NCBI GenBank assembly: GCA_964540965.1
Contig: CAZIOT010000011.1
Location: 80,518-144,517, forward strand
Length of the DNA: 64,000 nt
Reading direction: 5' to 3'
From: JADYZU01 sp964540965
GTDB taxonomy: Bacteria > Pseudomonadota > Alphaproteobacteria > Rhodobacterales > Rhodobacteraceae
A program made the translations under genes and the position numbers. Below, piece after piece: positions 56,686 to 64,000 of the stretch. Position 1 is the stretch's first letter. Each line of letters begins with the position of its first letter. The notes under the pieces were generated by a model. It did not search any database. It saw only the letters and a list, made by a program, of their open reading frames with translations, and was not told the origin of the DNA.

Positions 56686-57774
56686 ATGACCGTCGAAATC
56701 CGCCTTGCCGCGCTTCGCGCCCGCATGACCGCCACCGGCACCGACCTGATCGCCCTCGGGCCGGGGCCGAACATGCTGTGGACCGTCGGCTTTCACACCC
56801 ATCCCGACGAACGGCCCTGTCTGCTTCTGGTGACGCAAAAGGCGGCCGGTTTCCTGATGCCGGCGCTGAACGCGGCCGAGGCGCGGGCGCATTCCGACCT
56901 GCCGATGTGGTGCTGGGCCGACGCCGACGGCGCCGATGCCGCCCTGCAAGAGGCGCTGGCCGCGCTCAAGGCGACCACCGCCCGCAAGGTCGCGGTCGAT
57001 GAGACGATGCGCGCCGATTTCGCGCTTCTGCTGCTCGACGCGCTGCCGCAGGCCAGCCATGCCTTCGCGACCGAGACGCTGGGCGCCTTGCGCATGTGCA
57101 AGGATGCCGCCGAGCAGGACGAATTGCGCCAGAACGCCGCCATCGACGATGCCGCGATGCAGGCGGTCCAGGCCGCGCTGAGGCCCGGCATGACCGAGGC
57201 AGAGCTGGCCGCCGTCGCCGACCGCGTGTTCCGCGATCATGGCGCCACGCCGCTGTTCACCATCGTCGGCGCCGGGCCGAACGGCGCCTATCCGCACCAT
57301 GCGACCGGCGGCACCGTGCTGAAGGACGGCGATGCCATCGTCATCGACATCGGCGCGCGCAAGGGCCACTTTTCCTCGGACATCACCCGCATGGCGGTGA
57401 TCGGCACCCCGCCCGCCGACTATGACAAGGTGCATGCCGTGGTCGAGGCCGCGGTGCGGGCCGCGCTGGCCGCCGCGCGTCCCGGCATCGCCGCCTGCGC
57501 CGTCGATGGCGCCGCCCGCAAGGTGATCGAGGATGCCGGCTATGGCGAATACTTCGTCCACCGCACCGGCCACGGCATGGGCCTTGAGGGGCACGAACCG
57601 CCCTATATCTCGGAATCCTCGCGCGTCATCCTGCAGCCGGGCATGGTGTTTTCCATCGAACCCGGCATCTACCTGACCGGCCGTTTCGGCGTGCGGCTGG
57701 AAGAGGTGGTGATCCTGCAGGAGGACGGGCCCGAAGTGCTGTCGAAACTGACGCGCGACGCCTTCCGCCTCTGA
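56686..57774 (+). CDS. M24 family aminopeptidase P/creatinase-like protein
   Basis: This 362-residue protein has a creatinase N-terminal domain (about 1-130, LRARMTATGTDLIALG) and an M24 pita-bread domain. The five metal ligands are visible: D in DIGARKGHFSSDITR (two aspartates), H in HRTGHGMGLEGHE, E in FSIEPGIY and E in VRLEEVVIL. Family members cleave Xaa-Pro bonds or hydrolyse creatine. It lies after hyuAB on the same strand, so it may process the hydantoinase product; this is inferred from context. GCAAGGA-like CAAGGAA precedes the ATG. Confidence 0.9.
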   Translation: MTVEIRLAALRARMTATGTDLIALGPGPNMLWTVGFHTHPDERPCLLLVTQKAAGFLMPALNAAEARAHSDLPMWCWADADGADAALQEALAALKATTARKVAVDETMRADFALLLLDALPQASHAFATETLGALRMCKDAAEQDELRQNAAIDDAAMQAVQAALRPGMTEAELAAVADRVFRDHGATPLFTIVGAGPNGAYPHHATGGTVLKDGDAIVIDIGARKGHFSSDITRMAVIGTPPADYDKVHAVVEAAVRAALAAARPGIAACAVDGAARKVIEDAGYGEYFVHRTGHGMGLEGHEPPYISESSRVILQPGMVFSIEPGIYLTGRFGVRLEEVVILQEDGPEVLSKLTRDAFRL

Positions 57775-57846
57775 CCGGCGCGCGGCAGGGCTTTCCCCAG
57801 CCGCGGCACTCTGCCACATCTTGGTCCATCTGGTGTGGAGACGGGT

Positions 57847-59637
57847 ATGGAACACGGCGTCGCAGAAGCGGCAGAGGCGGCCAGCCACGGCGGGCCGGAC
57901 ATCCTGTCGGTCGTTATCCTTCTGGCCGCGGCGGTCATCGCGGTGCCGATCTTTCGCAAGATCGGGCTGGGCTCGGTTCTGGGCTATCTGGCCGCCGGTC
58001 TGGCGGTCGGCCCCTTCGGCCTTGCCTTCTTTAGCGATCCGCAGGCCATCCTGCATGTCGCCGAACTGGGCGTCGTGCTTTTCCTGTTCATCATCGGGCT
58101 GGAAATGCAGCCGTCGCGCCTGTGGTCGATGCGGGGCGAGATATTCGGCCTTGGCCTGTTTCAGGTCGTGGCGGCCATCGCCGTCCTGATCCTTGTCGGC
58201 ATCGTGCTGAACTATCCGCTGAACGCGAGTTTCGTTGCCGGCACCGGATTTGTCCTGACCTCGACCGCCATCGTCATGCAGATGCTCGAGGAACGCGGCC
58301 AGATGGGCACCCCCGCCGGACGGCGGATCATCGCCATCCTGCTGCTTGAGGACCTCGCCATCGTGCCGCTTCTGGCCATCGTCGCCTTTCTGGCGCCGGG
58401 GGCCGAAGAGTCGACCTGGGCCGACCGGCTGACCGGCGCCGCCATCGGCGTCGCCGCCATCGCCGCGCTGGTCATCGCCGGGCGCTATCTGCTTGACCCG
58501 ATGTTCCGGCTGCTCGCCCGGTTCGGCGCGCGCGAGGTGATGACGGCGGCGGCGCTGCTGGTGGTACTTGGCGCCGCGGTGCTGATGCAGGCCGGCGGGC
58601 TGTCGATGGCGATGGGCGCCTTCCTTGCCGGCGTCCTTCTGTCGGAATCCAGCTTTCGCCACCAGCTCGAGGCGGATGTAGAGCCGTTCCGCGGCCTGCT
58701 CCTCGGCCTGTTCTTCCTCAGCGTCGGCATGTCGCTTGACCTGAACGTGATCGCCGCCAACTGGGCAGTGATCGCGATCTCGGTCCCTGCCTTCATGATC
58801 CTGAAGATGCTGGTGATCTATGTCGTCGCCCGCATCACCAAGGCCGGCAACCGCGAGGCGGTGGAACGCGCGGTGCTGATGGCGCAGGGGGGCGAATTCG
58901 CCTTCGTGCTCTATGCCACCGCCACGCAATCGGGCATCCTGCAACCCGACTGGAACGCCAGCATGACCGCGATCATCATCATCTCGATGGTGCTGACGCC
59001 GCTCATGGTCATCCTGCATGACCGGCTGCGCCCCGCGGAGGGCCAGTCGATGGAGGGCATCGAGGCGGCGCATGACCTCAAGGCCTCGGTCCTTGTCATC
59101 GGCTTTGGCCGCATCGGGCAGGTCATCAGCCAGCCCTTGCTGCGCGCCGGCTATTCGATCTCGATGATCGACACCGACCCCGAGATGATCACCGTGGCCG
59201 CCGAATTCGGCTTCAAGGTCTGGTATGGCGACGGGTCGCGACTGGACGTGCTGCATGCCGCCGGCGCCCATCACGCCAGCCTGATCGTGGTCTGCGTCGA
59301 CAACCGCGCCACCGCGACAAGGATCGTCGAACGGCTCAAGTCCGAATACCCGGCGACGCCGGTGATGGCCCGCGCCTTTGACCGCGGCCACGAACTGGAA
59401 CTGGTCGCCGCCGGCGCCGATTTCCACATGCGCGAGACCTTGGGCAGCGCGCTGAAGATGGGGCGCGAGGCACTGGTGATGCTGGGCACCGCGCCCGAGG
59501 TCGCCGACGAGGTGATGGAGGTGGTCGAAAGCAACGACCGCGACAGATTCGCCCTGCAACAGATCGAAGGCATCCGCGCCGGCACCGACCTGATGCGCGG
59601 CAATCTGGCCCGCGGGGCAAAGCCGCGCCCGGGTTAG
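57847..59637 (+). CDS. Kef/CPA2-type monovalent cation:proton antiporter with RCK domain
   Basis: This 596-residue protein has about 12-13 membrane helices (residues 20-400) of the Na+/H+ exchanger fold, including LGVVLFLFIIGLEMQPSRLW and LSMAMGAFLAGVLLSESSFR. A C-terminal TrkA-N/RCK domain follows from about residue 415 (VLVIGFGRIGQVISQPLLRA) with the acid end IDTDPEM of an NAD-binding fold. Such proteins export K+ in exchange for H+, often gated by glutathione adducts (KefB/KefC). The ATG at 57847 follows GGAG; a GTG at 57835 is possible. KefF/KefG partners are not adjacent. Confidence 0.93.
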   Translation: MEHGVAEAAEAASHGGPDILSVVILLAAAVIAVPIFRKIGLGSVLGYLAAGLAVGPFGLAFFSDPQAILHVAELGVVLFLFIIGLEMQPSRLWSMRGEIFGLGLFQVVAAIAVLILVGIVLNYPLNASFVAGTGFVLTSTAIVMQMLEERGQMGTPAGRRIIAILLLEDLAIVPLLAIVAFLAPGAEESTWADRLTGAAIGVAAIAALVIAGRYLLDPMFRLLARFGAREVMTAAALLVVLGAAVLMQAGGLSMAMGAFLAGVLLSESSFRHQLEADVEPFRGLLLGLFFLSVGMSLDLNVIAANWAVIAISVPAFMILKMLVIYVVARITKAGNREAVERAVLMAQGGEFAFVLYATATQSGILQPDWNASMTAIIIISMVLTPLMVILHDRLRPAEGQSMEGIEAAHDLKASVLVIGFGRIGQVISQPLLRAGYSISMIDTDPEMITVAAEFGFKVWYGDGSRLDVLHAAGAHHASLIVVCVDNRATATRIVERLKSEYPATPVMARAFDRGHELELVAAGADFHMRETLGSALKMGREALVMLGTAPEVADEVMEVVESNDRDRFALQQIEGIRAGTDLMRGNLARGAKPRPG

Positions 59638-59653
59638 GGGCGCGACAGCACCG

Positions 59654-60598
59654 TTACCAGCGCGTCAGGCCCAGCAGCCTTTCGCCCAGTAGCGTCAGCC
59701 GCGCCACCTCGGCATTGTGCTTTTCCCAGTCCCGCGGATCGCCGGGGAACGCCTCGCGCCGGGGATGGTCGCGTTCCTGCCACAGCCGCACCCGTTCGGC
59801 CCGGTCGGCGGTATCGTCCCAGTCGGCGGGGTGCATCGAGATGTATTGCGCCATCCTGACCCGCCCGTCGGCATGGTTCGGCCGAACGCCATGCGCCAGA
59901 AGCGAGTTGAAGATCATCAGGTCGCCGGGTTCCAGATCGACATTCACCACCTCGCCACGCAGGCCGATCATGTCGGGGTGCATCGGATCACGGTCGGCGG
60001 GCTGGGTCGCGACCCATTCGTCGAAATGTTCGAACAGGTAGGGCACGCACTGGAATCCGCCGGTCTCGCTGTCCTGCCTTTGCAGCGACAGCACGCCCTG
60101 AACGCCGATGGGCAGCGGCCGCAGCGAGGTGTCGACATCCCAGTGAATGAACCCGTCCTGGCTGCCCTTGACCTTTTTCGGCGGGTTCAGGTTGGCGCGG
60201 TCGATCGTCACCCAAAGGTCGGTGCGGTCCCAGATATCGACGAAGGCGTCATAGACCCGCGGCTCCATCCGGTTGTCCCAGAGGTGCTGGTGATTGTAGA
60301 TCTCGAGCATCCCGGTGCCGTTCAGTTCCTTCATGGCATGGTCGCGGCGCTGCGGCGCATACCAGGTGGCGGGGTCTGCCGGATCCTTTTCGTCGAACCG
60401 CCACAGCGTCTCGACCAGCCGCGCGACATTGGCCGCCGGCACCGCCTGCCGGACGATGACAAAACCCCTGGTCACCCAATGCCGCCAGTCCTCGGGCGAC
60501 AGCACCCGCAGCGGCAGTTTTTTGTCGATCAGATGCAGCGGCGTCGCGCCCTGCGTGGTCGGGTGGCTGTCGCGCCGGGTGGCGGCCATGGTCTGCAT
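59654..60598 (-). CDS. Phytanoyl-CoA dioxygenase (PhyH) family protein
   Basis: This 314-residue protein has the 2-oxoglutarate/Fe(II) facial triad H152-x-D154 in IHWDVD and H236 in LLAHGVRPNHADGRVR, with R246/R248 for 2-oxoglutarate. N-terminal RGFVIVRQAVPAANVARLVE is the usual PhyH start. PhyH enzymes hydroxylate diverse small molecules (ectoine, phosphonates, fatty acyl-CoA); nothing shows the substrate. AAAGGAG precedes the ATG at 60598. It is convergent with the antiporter gene. Confidence 0.9.
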   Translation of the reverse strand: MQTMAATRRDSHPTTQGATPLHLIDKKLPLRVLSPEDWRHWVTRGFVIVRQAVPAANVARLVETLWRFDEKDPADPATWYAPQRRDHAMKELNGTGMLEIYNHQHLWDNRMEPRVYDAFVDIWDRTDLWVTIDRANLNPPKKVKGSQDGFIHWDVDTSLRPLPIGVQGVLSLQRQDSETGGFQCVPYLFEHFDEWVATQPADRDPMHPDMIGLRGEVVNVDLEPGDLMIFNSLLAHGVRPNHADGRVRMAQYISMHPADWDDTADRAERVRLWQERDHPRREAFPGDPRDWEKHNAEVARLTLLGERLLGLTRW

Positions 60599-60731
60599 CG
60601 CGGGGCTCCTTTTTCCCCGAGTATATCCCTGTCCTGTCGCAGCGATACTATTGAGTTTCTGTTGCCTGCATTGCATCCCGGTGAGTCAGAGCAGAGCGAT
60701 TTCCCGCGGCCAAGACCAGAGAAAGTCCACA

Positions 60732-61941
60732 ATGACGATTGCAGCCACCATTTCGGGCAATGTCCTGTCACTTTCGGGTAGCGCGGCAGTGTCGTCACCG
60801 ACCTTGCAGGTTTTTGTGACCTCGCTCGCAACCGGCCTGACCATCAAAGACAATGACACCATCGGCACTTTGATCCCGGTCTCCGGCCTGCCCGACAGCG
60901 TCCAGCACATCGACGTGAGCCGGGTGACCGGCGCCGGGGTCTATGTGTTCTCTGGCTACGCCGGGGACAACCGCGTCACCGGATCGGCGCAGGGCGACTA
61001 CCTCTATGCCCATGGGTCGGGACGCGACACGCTGAACGGCGGCGCGGGCAACGACATCCTCTTCGGCGGTGAGGGCCACGACCGGCTGCTCGGCGGCACC
61101 GGCAACGACAATCTCGATGGCGGCGACGGCAACGACCTCCTGACCGGCGGTCGGGGCAACGACGCCGTCGACGGCGGACTGGGCGAGGACACGCTGATCT
61201 TTGCCGGGAACCGGGCGGATTACGACCTGAGCATCGTCGCAGGGCGCTGGCAGATCACCCACGCACGCGGAACCCATGCCGATGGCACCGACAGCTTCGC
61301 CAACGTCGAGTTCCTGCAGTTCGCGGATCAGAGGGTCGAGGTGTCGAGTTCGCCGACGAACCTTGCAGCCACCATTTCCGGCGGAATATTTACAGTTTCC
61401 GGCTCTGCGGCCGTGACGGCCCCCTATTCCCGTCCGCTGATTACAGCAAGTTGGACCGGGCAGGAAACGGTCCAGGACAACGATAGCATCGGCACCCTTG
61501 TTCCGATTACAGATGACGGATCTTCCGTCCGGCGCATCGACGCCAGCGGCCTCACAGGGGCCGGAGTGCACATATCTGCATATCTCAACACGAGTGTCAC
61601 CCTCATTGGCACTGCTCGGAACGACCACCTCCATGTATCGGGAATCGCGCACAACACCGTGAACGGCGGTGCTGGTAACGACAATCTCTACGGCGGCGGC
61701 GGCAATGACCGGCTGCTCGGCGGCACCGGCAACGACAATCTCGATGGCGGCGACGGCAACGNNNNNNNNNNNNNNNNNNNNNNNNNNNNNNNNNNNNNNN
61801 NNNNNNNNNNNNNNNNNNNNNNNNNNNNNNNNNNNNNNNNNNNNNNNNNNNNNNNNNNNNNATGGCACCGACAGCTTCGCCAACGTCGAGTTCCTGCAGT
61901 TCGCGGATCAGAGGGTAGCGGAATCTGACTGGCTGCTCTGA
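60732..61941 (+). CDS. RTX-type protein with 209-residue tandem duplication, interrupted by gap (RTX3)
   Basis: The protein consists of two copies of a 209-residue unit beginning AATISGNVLSLSGSAAV and AATISGGIFTVSGSAAV. Each has GGAGND, GGTGNDNLDGGDGND calcium-binding nonapeptides and, at its end, the HADGTDSFANVEFLQFADQR motif known from RTX proteins. Bases 61080-61134 recur unchanged at 61707-61761, exactly 627 bases on. The 100 N fall in unit 2; comparison with unit 1 predicts 147 missing bases, which also restores the frame to the SDWLL end at 61941 and gives about 418 residues. No signal peptide, so type I export is likely. Confidence 0.75.
61762..61861. other. Assembly gap (100 N) inside RTX3
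   Basis: One hundred unknown bases in the second tandem unit of RTX3. Both flanks are identical over 55 bases to unit 1 (61080-61134 and 61282-61336), so the gap arose at a repeat the assembler could not resolve. Unit 1 implies a true length of 147 bases. Confidence 0.95.
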
Positions 61942-61944
61942 CCC

Positions 61945-62643
61945 CTACCCCAGCGAATACCCCGCGCCGCGCACCGTGCGCACCGGATCCGCACCGCCGC
62001 CGGCCATCAGCGCCTTGCGGAGGCGGCCGACATGCACGTCGACGGTGCGGGTGTCGACATAGATGTCGCGCCCCCAGACGCGGTCCAGCAGCGCCTCGCG
62101 GCTCCAGACCCGGCCGGGGCGTTCCATCAGGGTCGACAGCAGGCGGAATTCGGTCGGGCCGACCTTTACCGGCTGGCCGGCCCGCGTCACGCGATGGGTT
62201 TCGCCGTCCAGCACGATGTCATCGAAACTCAGTGCCTGCCCCACGCTGGCCGGCCGCGTCCGCCGCAGTTGCGCGCGGATGCGGGCGATCAGTTCGCCGA
62301 CCGAATAGGGCTTGACCATGTAATCGTCGGCCCCGGTTTCCAGCCCGCGCACCTTGTCCACATCCTCGGACCGGGCCGACAGCATGATGACCGGCACTTC
62401 GCGCGTTTCGGCCCGCGCCTTGATCCGGCGGCAGACCTCGATCCCCGACAGCTGCGGCAGCATCCAGTCGAGCACGATCAGATCCGGCAGATCCTCGGCC
62501 ACCGCCAGAAGCGCCTCTTCGCCATCGGCGGCGCCGGTGGTGCGGAATCCTTCGGCGGCAAGGTTGTAGGTCAGGATCTCGCGCTGCGCCGGCTCGTCCT
62601 CGACGATCAGGACATGCGGCCGGACGGTGGCCGGTCCGCTCAT
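61945..62643 (-). CDS. phoB: Phosphate regulon response regulator PhoB
   Basis: This 232-residue OmpR-family regulator activates phosphate-starvation genes. The receiver domain has the acidic pocket ED near residues 15-16, the phosphorylated D59 in IVLDWML, T/S in MLSARSED and K in MVKPYS. The winged helix follows from about residue 135 (PVKVGPTEFRLLSTLMERPG, YVDTRTVDVHVGRLRKAL). It overlaps phoU by ATGA. The sensor phoR is not in this window; it probably lies on the other side of pst genes. Confidence 0.95.
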   Translation of the reverse strand: MSGPATVRPHVLIVEDEPAQREILTYNLAAEGFRTTGAADGEEALLAVAEDLPDLIVLDWMLPQLSGIEVCRRIKARAETREVPVIMLSARSEDVDKVRGLETGADDYMVKPYSVGELIARIRAQLRRTRPASVGQALSFDDIVLDGETHRVTRAGQPVKVGPTEFRLLSTLMERPGRVWSREALLDRVWGRDIYVDTRTVDVHVGRLRKALMAGGGADPVRTVRGAGYSLG

Positions 62644-63347
62644 TCCGGGGCGCCCATGAATGAGGTCACATCGCCCTTGACCCGGTCCACCGGACGGATG
62701 CCGGTGGTCAGATAGACCACCTGTTCGGCCATGTTCGTCACCAGATCGCCCATGCGTTCGATGTTTTTCGCGATGAAATGCAGGTGCATGCAGGCGGTGA
62801 TGTTGCGCGGATCCTCCATCATGAAGGTGAGGAATTCGCGGAACAGGGTGTTGTACATCTGGTCCACGTCCTCGTCGCGCTGGATCACCGCATTGGCGAG
62901 GCCCGCATCGCGGTTGATGAAGGCGTCGAGCGTGTCCTTGAGCATCGATTCCACCACGGACGCCATCCGCCGCAGCGAATTGTCGGCGCCGTTGATCTGC
63001 ATCAGCCCGGCCAGGACCGAGGTGCGCTTGGCGATGTTCTTGGCATAGTCGCCGATCCGTTCCAGCCCCTGCCCCAGCCGCATGACGGTGAGGATGACGC
63101 GCAGATCCTTGGACACCGGGGCGCGGAGCGCGATGATGCGGGCGGATTCGTCGTTCACCCGCTCTTCCAGTTCGTCGATGGCGGCATCGCCGGCGCGGAC
63201 CTTTTCGGCCAGTTCCGAATCGCGGCTGGCAAGGGCGCGGGTACCTTCAAGGATCGCCTCCTCGACCAGACCGCCCATGCGGACGATCAGCGCCTGCACC
63301 GCTTCCAGATCACGGTCAAAGGCCGATGCGATATGTTGGTCGGTCAT
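62640..63347 (-). CDS. phoU: Phosphate transport regulator PhoU
   Basis: PhoU links the Pst transporter to PhoR and keeps the regulon off when phosphate is high. The 235-residue protein has two PhoU repeats of three helices each, seen in RLGQGLERIGDYAKNIAKR and MHLHFIAKNIERMGDLVTNM, with the E-R-(I/M)-GD metal-binding signature in both. The ATG at 63347 follows AGGAGG; a longer frame upstream has no similarity. It lies between pstB (10 bases) and phoB. Confidence 0.96.
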   Translation of the reverse strand: MTDQHIASAFDRDLEAVQALIVRMGGLVEEAILEGTRALASRDSELAEKVRAGDAAIDELEERVNDESARIIALRAPVSKDLRVILTVMRLGQGLERIGDYAKNIAKRTSVLAGLMQINGADNSLRRMASVVESMLKDTLDAFINRDAGLANAVIQRDEDVDQMYNTLFREFLTFMMEDPRNITACMHLHFIAKNIERMGDLVTNMAEQVVYLTTGIRPVDRVKGDVTSFMGAPE

Positions 63348-63357
63348 GGAAACCTCC

Positions 63358-64000
63358 TCAGCCGATCTTGCCCGAGATATAGCTCTCGGTCCGCGGGTCT
63401 TTCGGGTTGGTGAAGATCTGGCCGGTCTCGCCGTATTCGACAAGGTGGCCAAGGTGGAAGAAGGCGGTGCGCTGGCTGACGCGGGCGGCCTGCTGCATCG
63501 AATGGGTGACGATCACCACGCTGAAGTTCTGGCGAAGTTCGTCGATCAGCTCCTCGACCTGCGCCGTGGCGATCGGGTCAAGCGCCGAACAGGGTTCGTC
63601 CATCAGCAGAACCTCGGGCGAGGTGGCGATGGCGCGGGCGATGCACAGGCGCTGTTGCTGGCCGCCGGACAGGCCGGTGCCGGGGGCCGACAGGCGGTCC
63701 TTCGCCTCGTTCCACAAGGCGGCCTTCCGCAGGCTGGTCTCGACGATCTGGTCCAGCTCGGCCCGGTTGCGGGCAAGGCCGTGGATGCGGGGGCCGTAGG
63801 CCACGTTGTCATAGATCGACTTCGGAAACGGGTTCGGTTTCTGGAACACCATGCCGACACGGGCGCGCAGTTGCACCGGATCGACGCGCGCGTCGTAGAT
63901 GTCCTGCCCGTCCAGCCGGATCGCGCCGGTCACCCGGCAGGAGGCGATGGTGTCGTTCATCCGGTTCAGGCAGCGCAGGAAGGTCGACTTGCCGCAGCCC
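63358..64000 (-). CDS. pstB: Phosphate ABC transporter ATP-binding protein PstB, 5' end missing
   Basis: PstB energises high-affinity phosphate uptake in the inner membrane. The visible 214 or so residues begin at the Walker A (GCGKSTFLRCLNRMND at the window edge) and include the PstB-typical RVGMVFQKPNPFPKSIYDNV, signature LSGGQQQRLCIARAIA, Walker B LLMDEPCSALDP and H-loop IVTHSMQQA. The start and about 45 N-terminal residues lie outside the window. It is the first visible gene of pstB-phoU-phoB. Confidence 0.97.
   Translation of the reverse strand, partial: GCGKSTFLRCLNRMNDTIASCRVTGAIRLDGQDIYDARVDPVQLRARVGMVFQKPNPFPKSIYDNVAYGPRIHGLARNRAELDQIVETSLRKAALWNEAKDRLSAPGTGLSGGQQQRLCIARAIATSPEVLLMDEPCSALDPIATAQVEELIDELRQNFSVVIVTHSMQQAARVSQRTAFFHLGHLVEYGETGQIFTNPKDPRTESYISGKIG

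Noticed and set aside
56605..59559. A 984-codon open frame on the minus strand opposite the M24 and antiporter genes
   Set aside because: Same reason: it lies wholly opposite two conserved genes and has no recognisable domain.
60601..60640. Possible further copy of the family A repeat (CCCCGAGTATATCCC)
   Set aside because: Only a short part resembles the family core and the CGGACGAAGAA half is absent.

Overview
The window looks like a chromosomal segment of a Rhodobacter/Paracoccus-type alphaproteobacterium (order Rhodobacterales). The evidence is the high GC content, the hemN - fnrL - universal stress protein - ccoNOQP - ccoGHIS block (the layout known from Rhodobacter sphaeroides), an FnrL-type regulator with a Cys-x2-Cys-x7-Cys N-terminus, an Irr-type iron control element in front of mbfA, I78-type lipoproteins, a DUF2794 gene, and promoters of the alphaproteobacterial TTGnnnn-N13/14-GCTA type. 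Two runs of N (10 and 100 bases) show that this is a draft scaffold; both lie at repeats.

Layout. Bases 1-8.5 kb: the end of an ABC-F ATPase, an acetyltransferase, then leucine biosynthesis (leuC, a His-rich DUF4396 membrane protein, leuD; a membrane protein and a secreted endonuclease/phosphatase-fold protein; leuB), a DMT transporter and tRNA-Pro(CGG). Bases 8.6-20.5 kb: microaerobic respiration on the minus strand. ccoGHIS (maturation and copper insertion) and ccoNOQP (cbb3 oxidase) each lie behind a perfect TTGAT-N4-ATCAA FNR box, followed by a universal stress protein, fnrL and oxygen-independent hemN. Bases 20.6-26.3 kb: two divergently placed RTX-type secreted proteins enclose a malonyl-CoA synthetase/MFS pair. 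Bases 26.5-36.4 kb: housekeeping genes (asd, an MFS protein, a TPR protein, carbonic anhydrase, leucyl aminopeptidase, an NlpC/P60 hydrolase, DUF2794, three tandem I78-type lipoproteins, and adhI with an adjoining NYN-LOTUS protein). Bases 36.4-43.6 kb: an accessory-flavoured stretch with a toxin-antitoxin pair, mbfA under a perfect Irr/ICE palindrome, DMT and AEC transporters, fghA, and an AT-rich 1.4-kb insertion that repeats the fghA 3' end and carries an orphan ClpP/SppA-like protein. Bases 43.7-51.5 kb: a DMT-HAD-cyclodeaminase-hydrolase operon, an MFS gene, and acuI coupled to ilvD. Bases 51.7-57.8 kb: a self-contained catabolic operon with an XRE-cupin regulator, a GAF protein, HyuA, HyuB and an M24 peptidase. 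Bases 57.8-64 kb: a Kef-type antiporter, a PhyH-like oxygenase, a third RTX protein broken by the 100-N gap, then phoB, phoU and the start-truncated pstB on the minus strand.

How genes work together. FnrL presumably switches on both cco operons and the stress protein at low oxygen, while HemN supplies haem without O2. AdhI and FghA form the glutathione-dependent formaldehyde oxidation route although about 4.3 kb lies between them. LeuC/D/B and IlvD belong to branched-chain amino acid synthesis. PhoB/PhoU/PstB are the phosphate sensing set. The most interesting non-housekeeping items are the fghA 3'-end insertion with the ClpP-like orphan, the promoter-bracketing operators and hydantoinase operon at 51.7 kb, the ICE palindrome of mbfA, the RTX tandem duplication that predicts the gap length, and three separate families of short intergenic palindromic repeats. 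No CRISPR array, intact insertion sequence, integrase, prophage or rRNA was seen.
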